Positions 1 to 7,730 are shown, counted from the stretch's first letter. The stretch is 11,450 bases of DNA from Planctomycetaceae bacterium TMED10 (GCA_002168195.1 NHBP01000065.1:37700-49149), one strand, 5' to 3'. Program-made: numbers and translations. Notes: generated by a model not told the origin, from the letters alone.

Positions 1-123
1 ATCTTGATGGTAAGTATTGAGCAGGCTAAGAACGGAGATTTACCACCTTATAGCGTCTGGCTGGGTAATATAACGCTTCTCATCTGGAGTATCTTTCTCA
101 TTCGTAAAATCCTCCGCTACTAG
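1..123 (+). CDS. C-terminal fragment of a probable LptF/LptG (YjgP/YjgQ) family permease
   Basis: The first reading frame is open from the window edge to a TAG stop, giving 40 residues that end in LPPYSVWLGNITLLIWSIFL followed by IRKILRY. The pattern is a polar stretch, then LPP, then one hydrophobic membrane segment, then a short basic tail. LptF/LptG permeases of the lipopolysaccharide export complex typically end this way: a last transmembrane helix preceded by a proline-containing loop, and a positively charged cytoplasmic tail. The rest of the gene lies outside the window, so the family call rests on this tail alone and another polytopic membrane protein is possible. The coding status is more secure than the identity. 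Confidence 0.5.
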   Translation: MLMVSIEQAKNGDLPPYSVWLGNITLLIWSIFLIRKILRY

Positions 124-133
124 GCACGTTTAC

Positions 134-191
134 GGACGAGCGGCTCTTTAGCAAATTGAATTCAGTGCTAGCAGTGACAAACCGCTCGTTT
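134..191. repeat. Inverted repeat after the permease gene, possible terminator stem
   Basis: ACGAGCGG at 136-143 is matched exactly by its complement CCGCTCGT at 182-189, and two G-T wobble pairs extend the stem outward. The loop is 38 nt and contains the 8-bp palindrome TGCTAGCA at 166-173. The structure begins 12 nt after the permease stop codon, where a terminator or mRNA 3' stabiliser would sit. There is no run of T after the stem, so a classical intrinsic terminator is doubtful. Confidence 0.4.
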
Positions 192-320
192 GAGCTGCGA
201 TGAAAGCTTGCGGTTGTTACTTCGTTCGGGGAGTGATAGACTCATCCCCCGTGTTTCTCTTAGCTCCACTGAGCAATTGTGGCTTGCTTGAGTACTGATT
301 TAGGAACGATTGCGTGCGAC

Positions 321-328
321 AAGGAGGT
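321..328 (+). promoter_or_regulatory. Strong ribosome binding site that sets the histidine kinase start
   Basis: AAGGAGGT is a full match to the anti-Shine-Dalgarno core and lies 5 nt before the ATG at 334. The frame is also open back to a TTG at 310, but that TTG lies upstream of this site, so translation must begin at 334. Confidence 0.85.
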
Positions 329-333
329 CGCCG

Positions 334-1947
334 ATGTTCGCTCATAGACCCATTCGGCACAAGCTGATTTTGATGCTACTCCTGCTCCTGGTTTTTATGA
401 CCGCAGGTTCTCTGGCAGGTCTCACAGGAGTCTGGTCCTATCGTACGACCGTCAAAAGCATCAGGAACCACGCGGAAGAAAAGCCGGACGAGAAAACGCT
501 GAGGCGTTGGGTCACAAACCTACGGGTGAATATTAAAGAAATTGAAACCCTCCTGGATTTATCTGACAAATGGGCTGATCGCATACCCTTCGAGGTAAAA
601 AATGAGCAGAAAAATCTTCGGCAACAGTTTGAGACTGGATTGACATTTTTTGCAACGACCCTCGCAAGCTACAAGTTGCAAATGGAAAAGCGCGACCGAG
701 GAAATGCCCTACAAATCGGATCGAGCAACGAAGAGCGACAGACAGTCCGTGAGATCAATATTTGTCTCAAAAAAATCGAGAAGCAGACTGCTGTCGAGGG
801 ATGGATTGAAGACAAAAGTACGATTGAAAACATCGATGGCGATCTACTAGCCTTGCAAGATTATAGTGCAAAACTACCGTATTTTGTCCATAACCGATTA
901 GTCAATCTAGCTGATAACGTCCGCGTAGAATATCACACGTTCTTCTACACGACTTTGGCTTGTATGCTGTTGGCGGCCCTCACCATCGTGCTTTTTATCC
1001 GCTTATTTATCACCTGGATATTTCGTCCTCTGACAACATTAATCACTGGCTCACGTCAGGTTGCAACAGGTGATTTTGACTTCCGTATTCAGCTATCCGG
1101 AAACGATGAGATGTCGGAGTTGGCCGATGCGATGAACAATATGACGGAACAGTTCCAAATCATACAAAAAGATCTTAACCAGGAAGTTGAACAACGCACC
1201 ATCCAAATGGTGCGTAGCGACAAGATGGCTAGTGTTGGATTTTTAGCGGCGGGCGTGGCACATGAAATCAACAATCCGATGCAGTCAATCGCTTTGTGTG
1301 CCGAGTCCTTGGAACAAAGGCTTGAAGATCGTTCGATCGACGATGCCGAGGGTATCGCAGCTGCAAAAAAATACCTTCGGATGATCCAGGATGAAGCTTT
1401 CCGCTGCAAGGGTATCACTGCACAATTGTTAGATCTTTCTAGAACAGGCGATGAAACGGAAGAAGATACTGACCTTCGCGGACTCATTCAGGTGGTGGTC
1501 GATATGGTGGTGACGCTGACCAAATCCCAACGGAAACAGATCACATTCGAGGAATGCAAGTCCGTAATGATTGTGGCAAACCCACAGGAAATCAAACAAG
1601 TTATTTTAAATCTCATTAATAACGCTATGGAAAGCGTCGATGCGGGAGGTCACATCCGATTGAAGCTTGGAATCTGTGACGGCATGGCCGAAATTGTTGT
1701 TTCAGACAATGGATGTGGAATGACAGAAGAGGTCAGACAGCACTTATTTGAACCCTTTTTTACACAACGTCGACACGGCCAAGGAACCGGTTTAGGGCTG
1801 ACCATTGCCTACGGCATTATCGAACATCATGGAGGCCGCATGGAGGCCTTCAGCGAGGGTCCAGGTACTGGATCGCGGTTCAGGGTATTGCTTCCCCTTG
1901 CCGGAACGAGACCCGAGAGCCAAAAACCTAACTATCGAGCGGCCTAA
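334..1947 (+). CDS. Membrane sensor histidine kinase (HAMP, HisKA, HATPase_c), NtrB/AtoS-like
   Basis: This 537-residue inner-membrane kinase should autophosphorylate on a histidine and pass the phosphate to the response regulator encoded 44 bp downstream. Counting from the ATG at 334: transmembrane segment about 10-32; a mostly helical, charged extracytoplasmic region of about 170 residues with no domain I recognise; second transmembrane segment about 205-229; HAMP linker about 222-275; H-box AAGVAHEINNPM with His310; N-box VILNLINNAMESV (Asn426, Asn430); G1 box DNGCGM (458-463); F-box FEPFFTQ; G2 box GQGTGLGL (482-489). All catalytic boxes are intact. The HEINNP form of the H-box is typical of kinases paired with NtrC-type activators, which agrees with the neighbour. 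The signal sensed cannot be told from the sequence. Confidence 0.93.
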   Translation: MFAHRPIRHKLILMLLLLLVFMTAGSLAGLTGVWSYRTTVKSIRNHAEEKPDEKTLRRWVTNLRVNIKEIETLLDLSDKWADRIPFEVKNEQKNLRQQFETGLTFFATTLASYKLQMEKRDRGNALQIGSSNEERQTVREINICLKKIEKQTAVEGWIEDKSTIENIDGDLLALQDYSAKLPYFVHNRLVNLADNVRVEYHTFFYTTLACMLLAALTIVLFIRLFITWIFRPLTTLITGSRQVATGDFDFRIQLSGNDEMSELADAMNNMTEQFQIIQKDLNQEVEQRTIQMVRSDKMASVGFLAAGVAHEINNPMQSIALCAESLEQRLEDRSIDDAEGIAAAKKYLRMIQDEAFRCKGITAQLLDLSRTGDETEEDTDLRGLIQVVVDMVVTLTKSQRKQITFEECKSVMIVANPQEIKQVILNLINNAMESVDAGGHIRLKLGICDGMAEIVVSDNGCGMTEEVRQHLFEPFFTQRRHGQGTGLGLTIAYGIIEHHGGRMEAFSEGPGTGSRFRVLLPLAGTRPESQKPNYRAA

Positions 1948-1977
1948 AACTAATTTCAAGGGCAAAGAAATCGTCAT

Positions 1978-1984
1978 AAAGGAG
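1978..1984 (+). promoter_or_regulatory. Ribosome binding site pointing to a non-canonical ATC start
   Basis: AAAGGAG overlaps the stop codon TAA (1977-1979) that closes the regulator frame upstream. Seven nucleotides further on is ATC at 1992, followed in frame by the N-terminus of a receiver domain. No ATG, GTG or TTG exists in that frame between 1980 and 2060. Confidence 0.6.
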
Positions 1985-1991
1985 TATTCCG

Positions 1992-3365
1992 ATCGCAAAG
2001 GCATCAAACAACGGACTGAACATTCTTTTTGCAGATGATGAGAAAAGTCTTCAGGAATTAATGCGCACGGAACTTCCACGCATGGGACACGAAGTCACCG
2101 TATGTGCGGATGGCCTCGCAGCTGTCGATGCCCTTTCGCAAGATGCATTTGATTGCCTATTGGTTGATCTAAACATGCCCGGTCTCACCGGGATTGAAGT
2201 GATCGAAGAAGCTCGCAAAATCTCGCCAAAGACCGACTCCATCATATTGACCGGCAAGGGAACTTTTGAAAGCGCTATCGCGTCCATTCGAAATCACGTT
2301 TACGACTATTTGATGAAACCATGCAAATTAGTTGAATTAGAAAATCTACTCAAACGAGTTGCTGAAAAAAGGGACCTGCAAAATGAACGTCGAGCCCTGG
2401 AATATCAAGTGGAAAGACTCCAGGGGTCGGCCCGACTGATCGGTGATAGCGCCAGGATGCAGCGGGTTAACGAACTAATCACCAGAGTGGCATCGACTAA
2501 TTCAACCGTACTTATTCTCGGCGAAACGGGGACAGGTAAAGAATTAGTTGCGCGCGAATTACATGACCAAAGCAAACGTTCTGCAAAACCATTTGTGCCC
2601 ATAAATTGTGGTGCACTTCCGGAACATTTAATTGAAAGTGAACTCTTTGGTCATCGCAAGGGCGCCTTCACCGGCGCAGATGATCATCGCAAAGGCTTGT
2701 TCGAAGTTGCCTCTGGTGGCACACTTTTCTTAGATGAGATCGGTGAACTCCCCAGAGCCATGCAAGCCAAATTATTGCGGTTTTTGGAAAGCGGAGAAAT
2801 CCGCCGGGTCGGAGAAAATAGTTCGATTATTGTCGATGTCCGTGTTCTGTGCGCAACCCACCGAAACCTGCCCGAAATGGTTGCGAACGATGAATTTCGT
2901 GAAGACCTTATGTTCAGGATCAATACTTTTGAAATCGAACTGCCTTCACTGCGCGAACGGATAGAAGATTTACCGGCATTAGCAGAACACCTGCTCGGTC
3001 GTTTTTCTTCAGGGGCTTCGGCCAGGAAGAATATTTCTCCCGCCGCCGTTGAGGTTTTAATGGGGCATAGCTGGCCGGGAAATATTCGGGAACTAGCAAA
3101 TGCTATTCAACATGCAACCATTTTGTGCGATGAGGAAACCATTCTTCCGGAACACCTGCCGAACAATTTTGATTCGCGTCGCATGCGGAATACAAACAGC
3201 CCGACACTGGAGGCCGTTAGCCTCCGTGATTTAGAAATGCAGGCGATCGATCAAGCGCTCGAGCGCAATAGTGGAAACAAACCTAAGACTGCAGAAGAAT
3301 TGGGAATTAGCTTGAAAACGCTCTATAACAAATTAAACCATTCGATTTTAAAAGAGTCCGCTTAA
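1992..3365 (+). CDS. Sigma-54-dependent response regulator, NtrC family (receiver, AAA+, Fis-type HTH)
   Basis: Cytoplasmic enhancer-binding activator, 457 residues if started at ATC 1992. The receiver domain (about 9-120) has the acidic pair Asp15-Asp16 in ILFADDE, phospho-acceptor Asp59 in LLVDLNMPG, the Thr of ILTGKG and the Lys of LMKPC. The AAA+ domain follows: Walker A GETGTGK (177-183), the sigma-54 contact loop GAFTGA (224-229), Walker B TLFLDE (244-249) and HSWPGNIREL. The C-terminus ends in a Fis-like helix-turn-helix (about 427-451, NKPKTAEELGISLKTLYNKL). The first ATG, at 2061, would delete beta-strand 1 and both acidic residues that bind Mg2+, so it is a poor start. The in-frame sequence upstream of it clearly encodes receiver sequence, and a Shine-Dalgarno site stands 7 nt before ATC 1992. 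It sits directly after the kinase gene, its likely partner. Target promoters are unknown. Confidence 0.9.
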   Translation: MAKASNNGLNILFADDEKSLQELMRTELPRMGHEVTVCADGLAAVDALSQDAFDCLLVDLNMPGLTGIEVIEEARKISPKTDSIILTGKGTFESAIASIRNHVYDYLMKPCKLVELENLLKRVAEKRDLQNERRALEYQVERLQGSARLIGDSARMQRVNELITRVASTNSTVLILGETGTGKELVARELHDQSKRSAKPFVPINCGALPEHLIESELFGHRKGAFTGADDHRKGLFEVASGGTLFLDEIGELPRAMQAKLLRFLESGEIRRVGENSSIIVDVRVLCATHRNLPEMVANDEFREDLMFRINTFEIELPSLRERIEDLPALAEHLLGRFSSGASARKNISPAAVEVLMGHSWPGNIRELANAIQHATILCDEETILPEHLPNNFDSRRMRNTNSPTLEAVSLRDLEMQAIDQALERNSGNKPKTAEELGISLKTLYNKLNHSILKESA

Positions 3366-3379
3366 ATATTGAGCCTGCC

Positions 3380-3413
3380 AAAGCCTCGCCTCTCAAAACC
3401 ATGTGAAGGCTTT
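3380..3413. terminator. Possible bidirectional terminator between the activator gene and lexA
   Basis: AAAGCCT (3380-3386) and AGGCTTT (3407-3413) form a 7-bp perfect inverted repeat around a 20-nt loop in the 46-bp gap between two convergent genes. A on one side and T on the other would give short U tails in both directions. The stem is short and the loop long, and its last two bases overlap the lexA stop codon, so the call is tentative. Confidence 0.3.
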
Positions 3414-4002
3414 ATTCCACCCTGCGAACAACCCCTACGACGACACCGCGAATTTTCGCATTCCGGACGTAGATGGGCTTCATCGCCGAATTCGCTGGTT
3501 CTAAACGAATACGATTAGTTTCTGGATACCATCGTTTTAGTGTGGCCTCACCCTCATCCGTGATCGCGACGACAATCTGTCCTTTTCTTGCCGTCCGTTG
3601 ATCGCGGACGATCACATGATCACCATCGGCAATCGCATCTTCAATCATAGAATCTCCGCTCACCTTGAGTGCGAACAAATTCTCTTTGTCGAATATATCC
3701 GTAAAATTGATCCGCTCATGTTGCTCGACCGCCTCGTGCAGGACTCCTGCTGCAATCATGCCACACAGCGGTATGCCGGGCTCTTCTATAAGATGAATTG
3801 CCCTGGATCTGTTCTTCTCTCTAGAGATCAAGCCTTTTTTTTCCAGCGCCTTTAAATGACACATCACGCCGTTGGGAGATCGAATCTTAAAATGATCGCC
3901 GATCTCGCGCACGGTTGGGCCATAGCCACGATTGCGGATCTTATCGCGAACAAATTCGTACACCAACTTTTGTTTTTTGGTCAGCACGTCTGTCAAAGTC
4001 AT
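3412..4002 (-). CDS. lexA: LexA repressor (SOS response, self-cleaving S24 peptidase)
   Basis: LexA represses DNA-damage genes and cleaves itself when RecA filaments form. The 196-residue product (usual length about 200) starts MTLTDVLTKKQKLVYEFV. The winged helix-turn-helix spans about 1-65, with GYGPTVREIGDHF and SPNGVMCHLKALEKKGLI as recognition region and wing. The cleavage site is Ala85-Gly86 in MIAAGVL. The catalytic pair is Ser118 in KVSGDSMIEDAI and Lys156 in GEATLKRWY. All are present, so cleavage should be functional. The frame is open to a TTG at 4050, but the ATG at 4002 has AGAAGG about 8 nt upstream and puts the N-terminus where LexA proteins begin, so I chose it. No E. coli-type (CTGT-N8-ACAG) or alpha-proteobacterial (GTTC-N7-GTTC) operator is evident in the upstream gap; the operator of this lineage is not known to me. 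Confidence 0.95.
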   Translation of the reverse strand: MTLTDVLTKKQKLVYEFVRDKIRNRGYGPTVREIGDHFKIRSPNGVMCHLKALEKKGLISREKNRSRAIHLIEEPGIPLCGMIAAGVLHEAVEQHERINFTDIFDKENLFALKVSGDSMIEDAIADGDHVIVRDQRTARKGQIVVAITDEGEATLKRWYPETNRIRLEPANSAMKPIYVRNAKIRGVVVGVVRRVE

Positions 4003-4308
4003 CACATGCACCTTCTCGGTTGACGAAGAATTCCTCTGACAAGATTTCAACGCAAACCGCTTACGAGAGATGTTTCAAAAATAAAATTGAAAGAATGGAT
4101 TCCCAGCATTTCCCCCTTCGGTGATCCGCGGGAGTCCGTCTCACTCAACCATAAAAATCGCAAAATACTCGGCGATTTCAACAACGTAGTGCTATACATA
4201 ACGCCATATACTATTCATTTATACACTATATCGTCCTCGCTCGGCAAGGCAATGCAATAAGTCTCTCCCACTTTGTTGTTTTTTTCATAAATAAGGCGTT
4301 TTTTAGAC
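4003..4308. other. Divergent lexA/sppA intergenic region, AT-rich
   Basis: The stretch has no convincing gene. Its centre (about 4185-4230) is strongly AT-rich with several TATA-like hexamers on both strands. It contains the approximate inverted repeat TAGTGCTATA (4187-4196) / TATACACTA (4220-4228). Promoters for both lexA (-) and sppA (+) must lie here. If sppA starts at an internal codon (4390 or 4432), the non-coding stretch is longer. Confidence 0.5.
4225..4252 (-). promoter_or_regulatory. Candidate sigma-70-type promoter for lexA
   Basis: Read on the minus strand, TTGCCT (4252-4247) and TATAGT (4230-4225) are 16 bp apart, matching the -35 and -10 consensus at 4 and 5 of 6 positions. Transcription would start near 4218 and leave a leader of about 215 nt. 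The -10 overlaps one arm of the inverted repeat at 4187-4228. Other TATA-like hexamers nearby compete with this reading. Confidence 0.3.
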
Positions 4309-6243
4309 ATGCTGGCCGTTTTTGAACGCGTTCCGCTGTCCGTTCGAAAAGCAAAGCGTATAATTCCAGCCAGTATCGCTTTCACCTTCATGCATAAGTT
4401 CCCCGCAGGCAAAAATCTCGGAGAGATCACCTTGAATTTCTTTCAATGCTCGTTGCTTATCGTTTTCTATGCACTTTCAACTGCGTTCAGCGCAAGTCAC
4501 TTACAGTCTGCTGTCGCCGCTGAGCAAAAGAAACCTAAAGTTCAGGCGGCCGCAAACAAGCCACTTCAGTACGCTTTGTTTTCGATTGATGGCGCGCTTC
4601 CTGAAAGTGCGCAAGCGGCCGTTCCACTCGGGGGAATTGAAACCACGTTGCATCGTTTGATCAAGCGGATCGATAAATCTGCAAGCGACGATCAAATTCG
4701 TGGCATCATTCTAAAAATCCGAAGTCCCTCCATCGGCCGGGCGAAAATTGCGGAAATACGTGCGGCGATTGGCCGCGCACGAAAGAGTGGTAAAAAGGTT
4801 TATGCCGATCTTGAGATGGCAACCACATCCGATTATCTGATCGCTAGTGCGTGTGATGAGATCGTCATGCCACCGGCTGGCTCACTGATGGTGACCGGAG
4901 TTCGAATCGAGGTCACGTTCTATAAAGAAATGCTCGACAAAATTGGGGCAAAAGCGGACATTCTACAAGTTGGTGACTTCAAGGGGGCTGGTGAAACGTT
5001 CACCCGCTCCGAGATGAGTCCCGAGCTAAAAAAACAGTACGAGTCGTTAGCGACAGATTTTTTCGACCAGCTCACGACGAACATCGCCTCCGATCGTAAT
5101 CTCTCAAAAGAACGCGTCGCGCAGCTTATCAACGAGGGGCTATTTATGGCTGGCGATGCTGAAAAACATAAACTAATCGATCGAGTTGCATATCAAAACG
5201 ATTGGAAAAAATTTCTTCAGCAAGGAGATTCGCAACGAGAGATACGCCTGTTAGATAAATATGGTGAAAAAGAAATCGACAATGATTTTTCCGGATTTGC
5301 CGGGATGATCAAATTCATGAACTTGATGATGGGGCAGAAGAATCAGGATGCGTCCGGCACGTCCCCACAAATAGCAGTCGTCTACGTCAACGGTGCAATC
5401 GTTCCCGGAAAGAGTTCCAACACCTTGATGGGAAACAAAGTAGTCGGTTCTGAAACGATTATAAAAGCACTTAAAACCGCTGAGGAGGAAGACCGCGTGC
5501 GAGCAATTGTTGTGCGCGTTAACAGTCCCGGCGGGTCTGCGCTCGCAAGTGATTTAATCTGGAATACAATCCGTAATAGCAAAAAACCAATCATCGCCAG
5601 CATGGGTGATGTGGCAGCCAGTGGTGGGTATTATGTCTCGATGGGTGCCAACAAAGTTTTTGCTGAAGAAGGCACGCTCACCGGTTCGATCGGTGTCGTT
5701 GGCGGAAAAGTGGCCCTTCAAGATACCCTCCTGAAGCTTGGAGTGACGACAGACGTCGTCAGTCGAGGAAAAAATAGTGGCGTTTTCTCGATTCTCCAAC
5801 CATTCACGGAAAATGAACGCGCTGCACTCGCGGCCATGATGGAAAATATCTACCTTCAATTTATTACGAAGGCAGCAGCAAGCCGGAACATGGACCTCAA
5901 ACAAATGCGTCCTTTGGCTGAGGGCAAGGTCTATACGGGAAGACAAGCAAAAAAAATTGGGCTTATCGATGATTTGGGTGGTTTGCACGCTGCGGTACTT
6001 GCCGCAAAAAAAGCAAGCGGAATTGCGGTCGATGAAAAAGTGGATTTATTATTGCTACCGAAGCCCAAGAGCTTTCTCGAAGAGTTGTTCGGCAGCCAAT
6101 CGTTGGATACGAGATTATCTGGCACCGCTTTAGAAAAAGTGTCTTCGCAATGGACGCAGTATCTAGCAGAGGCAGAAGTTTTGGCAAACTTATTCCAGCA
6201 CCCGGTCAATACCGTACTGCCGTACCTTATCAAAATAGATTAA
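4309..6243 (+). CDS. sppA: Signal peptide peptidase SppA, 67K type (tandem S49 domains)
   Basis: Membrane-bound serine/lysine protease that degrades leftover signal peptides and membrane proteins on the outer face of the membrane. Numbered from the ATG at 4309 (644 residues): hydrophobic segment about 46-61 with a signal-peptide-like end SAVAAEQ; N-terminal S49 domain with the general-base Lys225 in VGDFKGAGETF; C-terminal S49 domain with nucleophile Ser438 in DVAASGGYY, preceded by VRVNSPGGSALASD and followed by TLTGSIGVVGGKV. Both dyad residues of the E. coli enzyme (Lys209, Ser409) have counterparts. The start is uncertain. ATG 4309 has only AAGG 12 nt upstream. ATG 4390 gives a sensible basic n-region but no ribosome site. 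TTG 4432 has GGAG 8 nt upstream but leaves no positive charge before the hydrophobic core. I give the longest form. It converges with proB, 17 bp between stops. Confidence 0.92.
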   Translation: MLAVFERVPLSVRKAKRIIPASIAFTFMHKFPAGKNLGEITLNFFQCSLLIVFYALSTAFSASHLQSAVAAEQKKPKVQAAANKPLQYALFSIDGALPESAQAAVPLGGIETTLHRLIKRIDKSASDDQIRGIILKIRSPSIGRAKIAEIRAAIGRARKSGKKVYADLEMATTSDYLIASACDEIVMPPAGSLMVTGVRIEVTFYKEMLDKIGAKADILQVGDFKGAGETFTRSEMSPELKKQYESLATDFFDQLTTNIASDRNLSKERVAQLINEGLFMAGDAEKHKLIDRVAYQNDWKKFLQQGDSQREIRLLDKYGEKEIDNDFSGFAGMIKFMNLMMGQKNQDASGTSPQIAVVYVNGAIVPGKSSNTLMGNKVVGSETIIKALKTAEEEDRVRAIVVRVNSPGGSALASDLIWNTIRNSKKPIIASMGDVAASGGYYVSMGANKVFAEEGTLTGSIGVVGGKVALQDTLLKLGVTTDVVSRGKNSGVFSILQPFTENERAALAAMMENIYLQFITKAAASRNMDLKQMRPLAEGKVYTGRQAKKIGLIDDLGGLHAAVLAAKKASGIAVDEKVDLLLLPKPKSFLEELFGSQSLDTRLSGTALEKVSSQWTQYLAEAEVLANLFQHPVNTVLPYLIKID

Positions 6244-6260
6244 GCATGCCTCGAATTGAA

Positions 6261-7409
6261 CTAGGTATTGTGTGCCGTCACGACTAAGTTGTCCCGATGC
6301 ACCACTTCAACATATGGAGAATGCTTGAGGATCTCCTGAATTTGATTACTTTGTAATCCCCTGATCCGTTCCGCGTGGCCCGAGTCGTAATTACTCAATC
6401 CGCGGCCAATCTCTTTTCCGGATAGACTCTGCAAGCCGACAACGTCACCTTTCGAAAAACTTCCGGTGATCTGCACGATACCGATCGGTAACAAGCTTTT
6501 TCCTTGCTGCGCGACTGCCCGCTCTGCCCCCTCATCGAGCACTAGCCAACCTCGGGGTTGCACTGTGTAGCCAATCCAACGCTTGCGCAAAGAAACGCTC
6601 TGACCCGAGGGTACAAACAGTGTGCCTACTGGCTCACCGGACAGTATCTCGTTAATGTTCTCAGCGTTCAAACCACTCGCCAGCACAACACTTTCGCCCG
6701 CCGCCGTCACAATTCGAGCCGCTTCTAATTTACTATCCATCCCTCCACGACTCAAAATCGAAACCTGAGGGAACGCCAATTTTTTAATTGATTTGTCGAT
6801 TTCAGTCACCGTCGTTATGACCTGTGAATCAGATTGCTCGGGATCACCATCGTATAATCCGTCGACATCCGAAAGCAAAATTAACAATGGTGCCCGCAAG
6901 AGTTGGGTCACCAATGCTGCCAGACGATCATTGTCGCCAAATGTTCCTACCAATTCATCCACGGCAACAGTGTCGTTTTCATTGATAATTGGCACCACTC
7001 CGTATTCCATCAACGTCAAAAGCGTGTTGCGTACATTGAGATAACGAACGCGATCATCAAGATCTTCCGCTGTGAGAAGCACCTGTGCGGCTGATCGTCC
7101 GTGCGACAGGAATGCTTTATCGTAAGCTGCGACTAAGAGCGGTTGCCCGACTGCTGCAACCGCTTGAAGATGTGCCAGATCCTGGGGACGCTGCTTGAGT
7201 CGGAGGTGAGCCATGCCTGCACCGACCGCTCCCGAACTAACCACGACGACCTTTCGACCTTGTGCCATCTGGAGGTGAATTTGCTCTGCGAAGCTTGCAA
7301 TCCGTCGATGATTCAGTAGACCATCTTCACCGGTCAACACACGGGTTCCCACCTTGACCACCACCACATCGGCAATCGTCGCAATTTCCTGCCGCAAAAG
7401 ATCAACCAT
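6261..7409 (-). CDS. proB: Glutamate 5-kinase with C-terminal PUA domain
   Basis: Cytosolic enzyme for the first step of proline synthesis, ATP-dependent phosphorylation of glutamate to glutamyl 5-phosphate. The 382-residue protein (E. coli 367) has the amino-acid-kinase fold: VVKVGTRVL with Lys19 near the ATP phosphates, SSGAVGAG (58-65), NENDTVAV (143-150), FGDNDRLAALV (157-167), LLSDVDGLYDGDP (178-190) and GGMDSKLEAA (222-231). A PUA domain follows at about 278-355 (YTVQPRGWLVLDEGAERAV onward, then GLSNYDSGHAERIRG). All core motifs are complete. The ATG at 7409 has only a weak AGGA about 12 nt upstream, but it stands right before the conserved N-terminus. The usual partner proA is not adjacent, so the gene appears to stand alone here. 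Feedback inhibition by proline is expected from the family, not shown. Confidence 0.95.
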   Translation of the reverse strand: MVDLLRQEIATIADVVVVKVGTRVLTGEDGLLNHRRIASFAEQIHLQMAQGRKVVVVSSGAVGAGMAHLRLKQRPQDLAHLQAVAAVGQPLLVAAYDKAFLSHGRSAAQVLLTAEDLDDRVRYLNVRNTLLTLMEYGVVPIINENDTVAVDELVGTFGDNDRLAALVTQLLRAPLLILLSDVDGLYDGDPEQSDSQVITTVTEIDKSIKKLAFPQVSILSRGGMDSKLEAARIVTAAGESVVLASGLNAENINEILSGEPVGTLFVPSGQSVSLRKRWIGYTVQPRGWLVLDEGAERAVAQQGKSLLPIGIVQITGSFSKGDVVGLQSLSGKEIGRGLSNYDSGHAERIRGLQSNQIQEILKHSPYVEVVHRDNLVVTAHNT

Positions 7410-7684
7410 GGTCTATTCTTTTCCTCAATAATCGCCGATCTGGAGCAGAGAATTAAAATCGCTCGCATTTGCAAAGCGGGAAGTTGAACATCTTATCACT
7501 AGTCTGCTCTGATTGATGTATTGTCTCTGAGAGTTTTAGTGGGAGCAAGGACGGAATTTCGTGTCGAAATCACGGATCCAGCATGATTCACTCCGGTCCG
7601 CGTCATTCCATTGAGTTTCTCTCGTTTGCCACCAACAACGATCTGAGATTTTTTGACAATGCAGTTTGTCGGCGGTCGTGATCC

Positions 7685-7713
7685 TTGAGCGTCCATAGGG
7701 CTCATCCTATAAT
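7685..7713 (+). promoter_or_regulatory. Sigma-70-type promoter for the purF-like gene
   Basis: TTGAGC (7685-7690) and a perfect TATAAT (7708-7713) are separated by exactly 17 bp, the optimal spacer. Transcription should begin near 7720 and leave a leader of about 148 nt before the ATG at 7868. The orientation and position fit the downstream gene. Confidence 0.6.
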
Positions 7714-7730
7714 TACGGCACGGTTCACTT

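Noticed and set aside
310..333. Kinase start at TTG 310
   Set aside because: The ribosome binding site at 321-328 lies downstream of that codon and serves the ATG at 334.
1805..2038. 77-codon plus-strand frame bridging the kinase end and the regulator start
   Set aside because: Most of it is out-of-frame kinase sequence. I considered a frameshift fusion, but both kinase and regulator are complete without it.
3412..4050. Longer LexA starting at TTG 4050
   Set aside because: The extra 16 residues (KSCQRNSSSTEKVHV) are unlike LexA N-termini, and the ATG at 4002 has its own ribosome site.
5554..5988. 144-codon minus-strand frame inside sppA
   Set aside because: Lies wholly opposite the conserved C-terminal S49 domain and its sequence resembles no family; an antisense shadow.
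7583..7681. 32-codon plus-strand frame beginning MIHSGPRHSIEF
   Set aside because: No ribosome site, and it overlaps the 68-codon frame on the other strand; most likely chance.
7650..7681. TTGACA at 7653-7658 as the purF -35
   Set aside because: The hexamer is perfect, but 17 bp downstream is TCGTGA, not a -10. The TTGAGC/TATAAT pair at 7685-7713 fits far better.
7499..7705. 68-codon minus-strand frame in the proB/purF gap
   Set aside because: No ribosome site, unfamiliar Ser/Thr/Arg-rich sequence, and it overlaps the -35 region of the purF promoter. It could still be real if conserved, but nothing in the sequence supports it.
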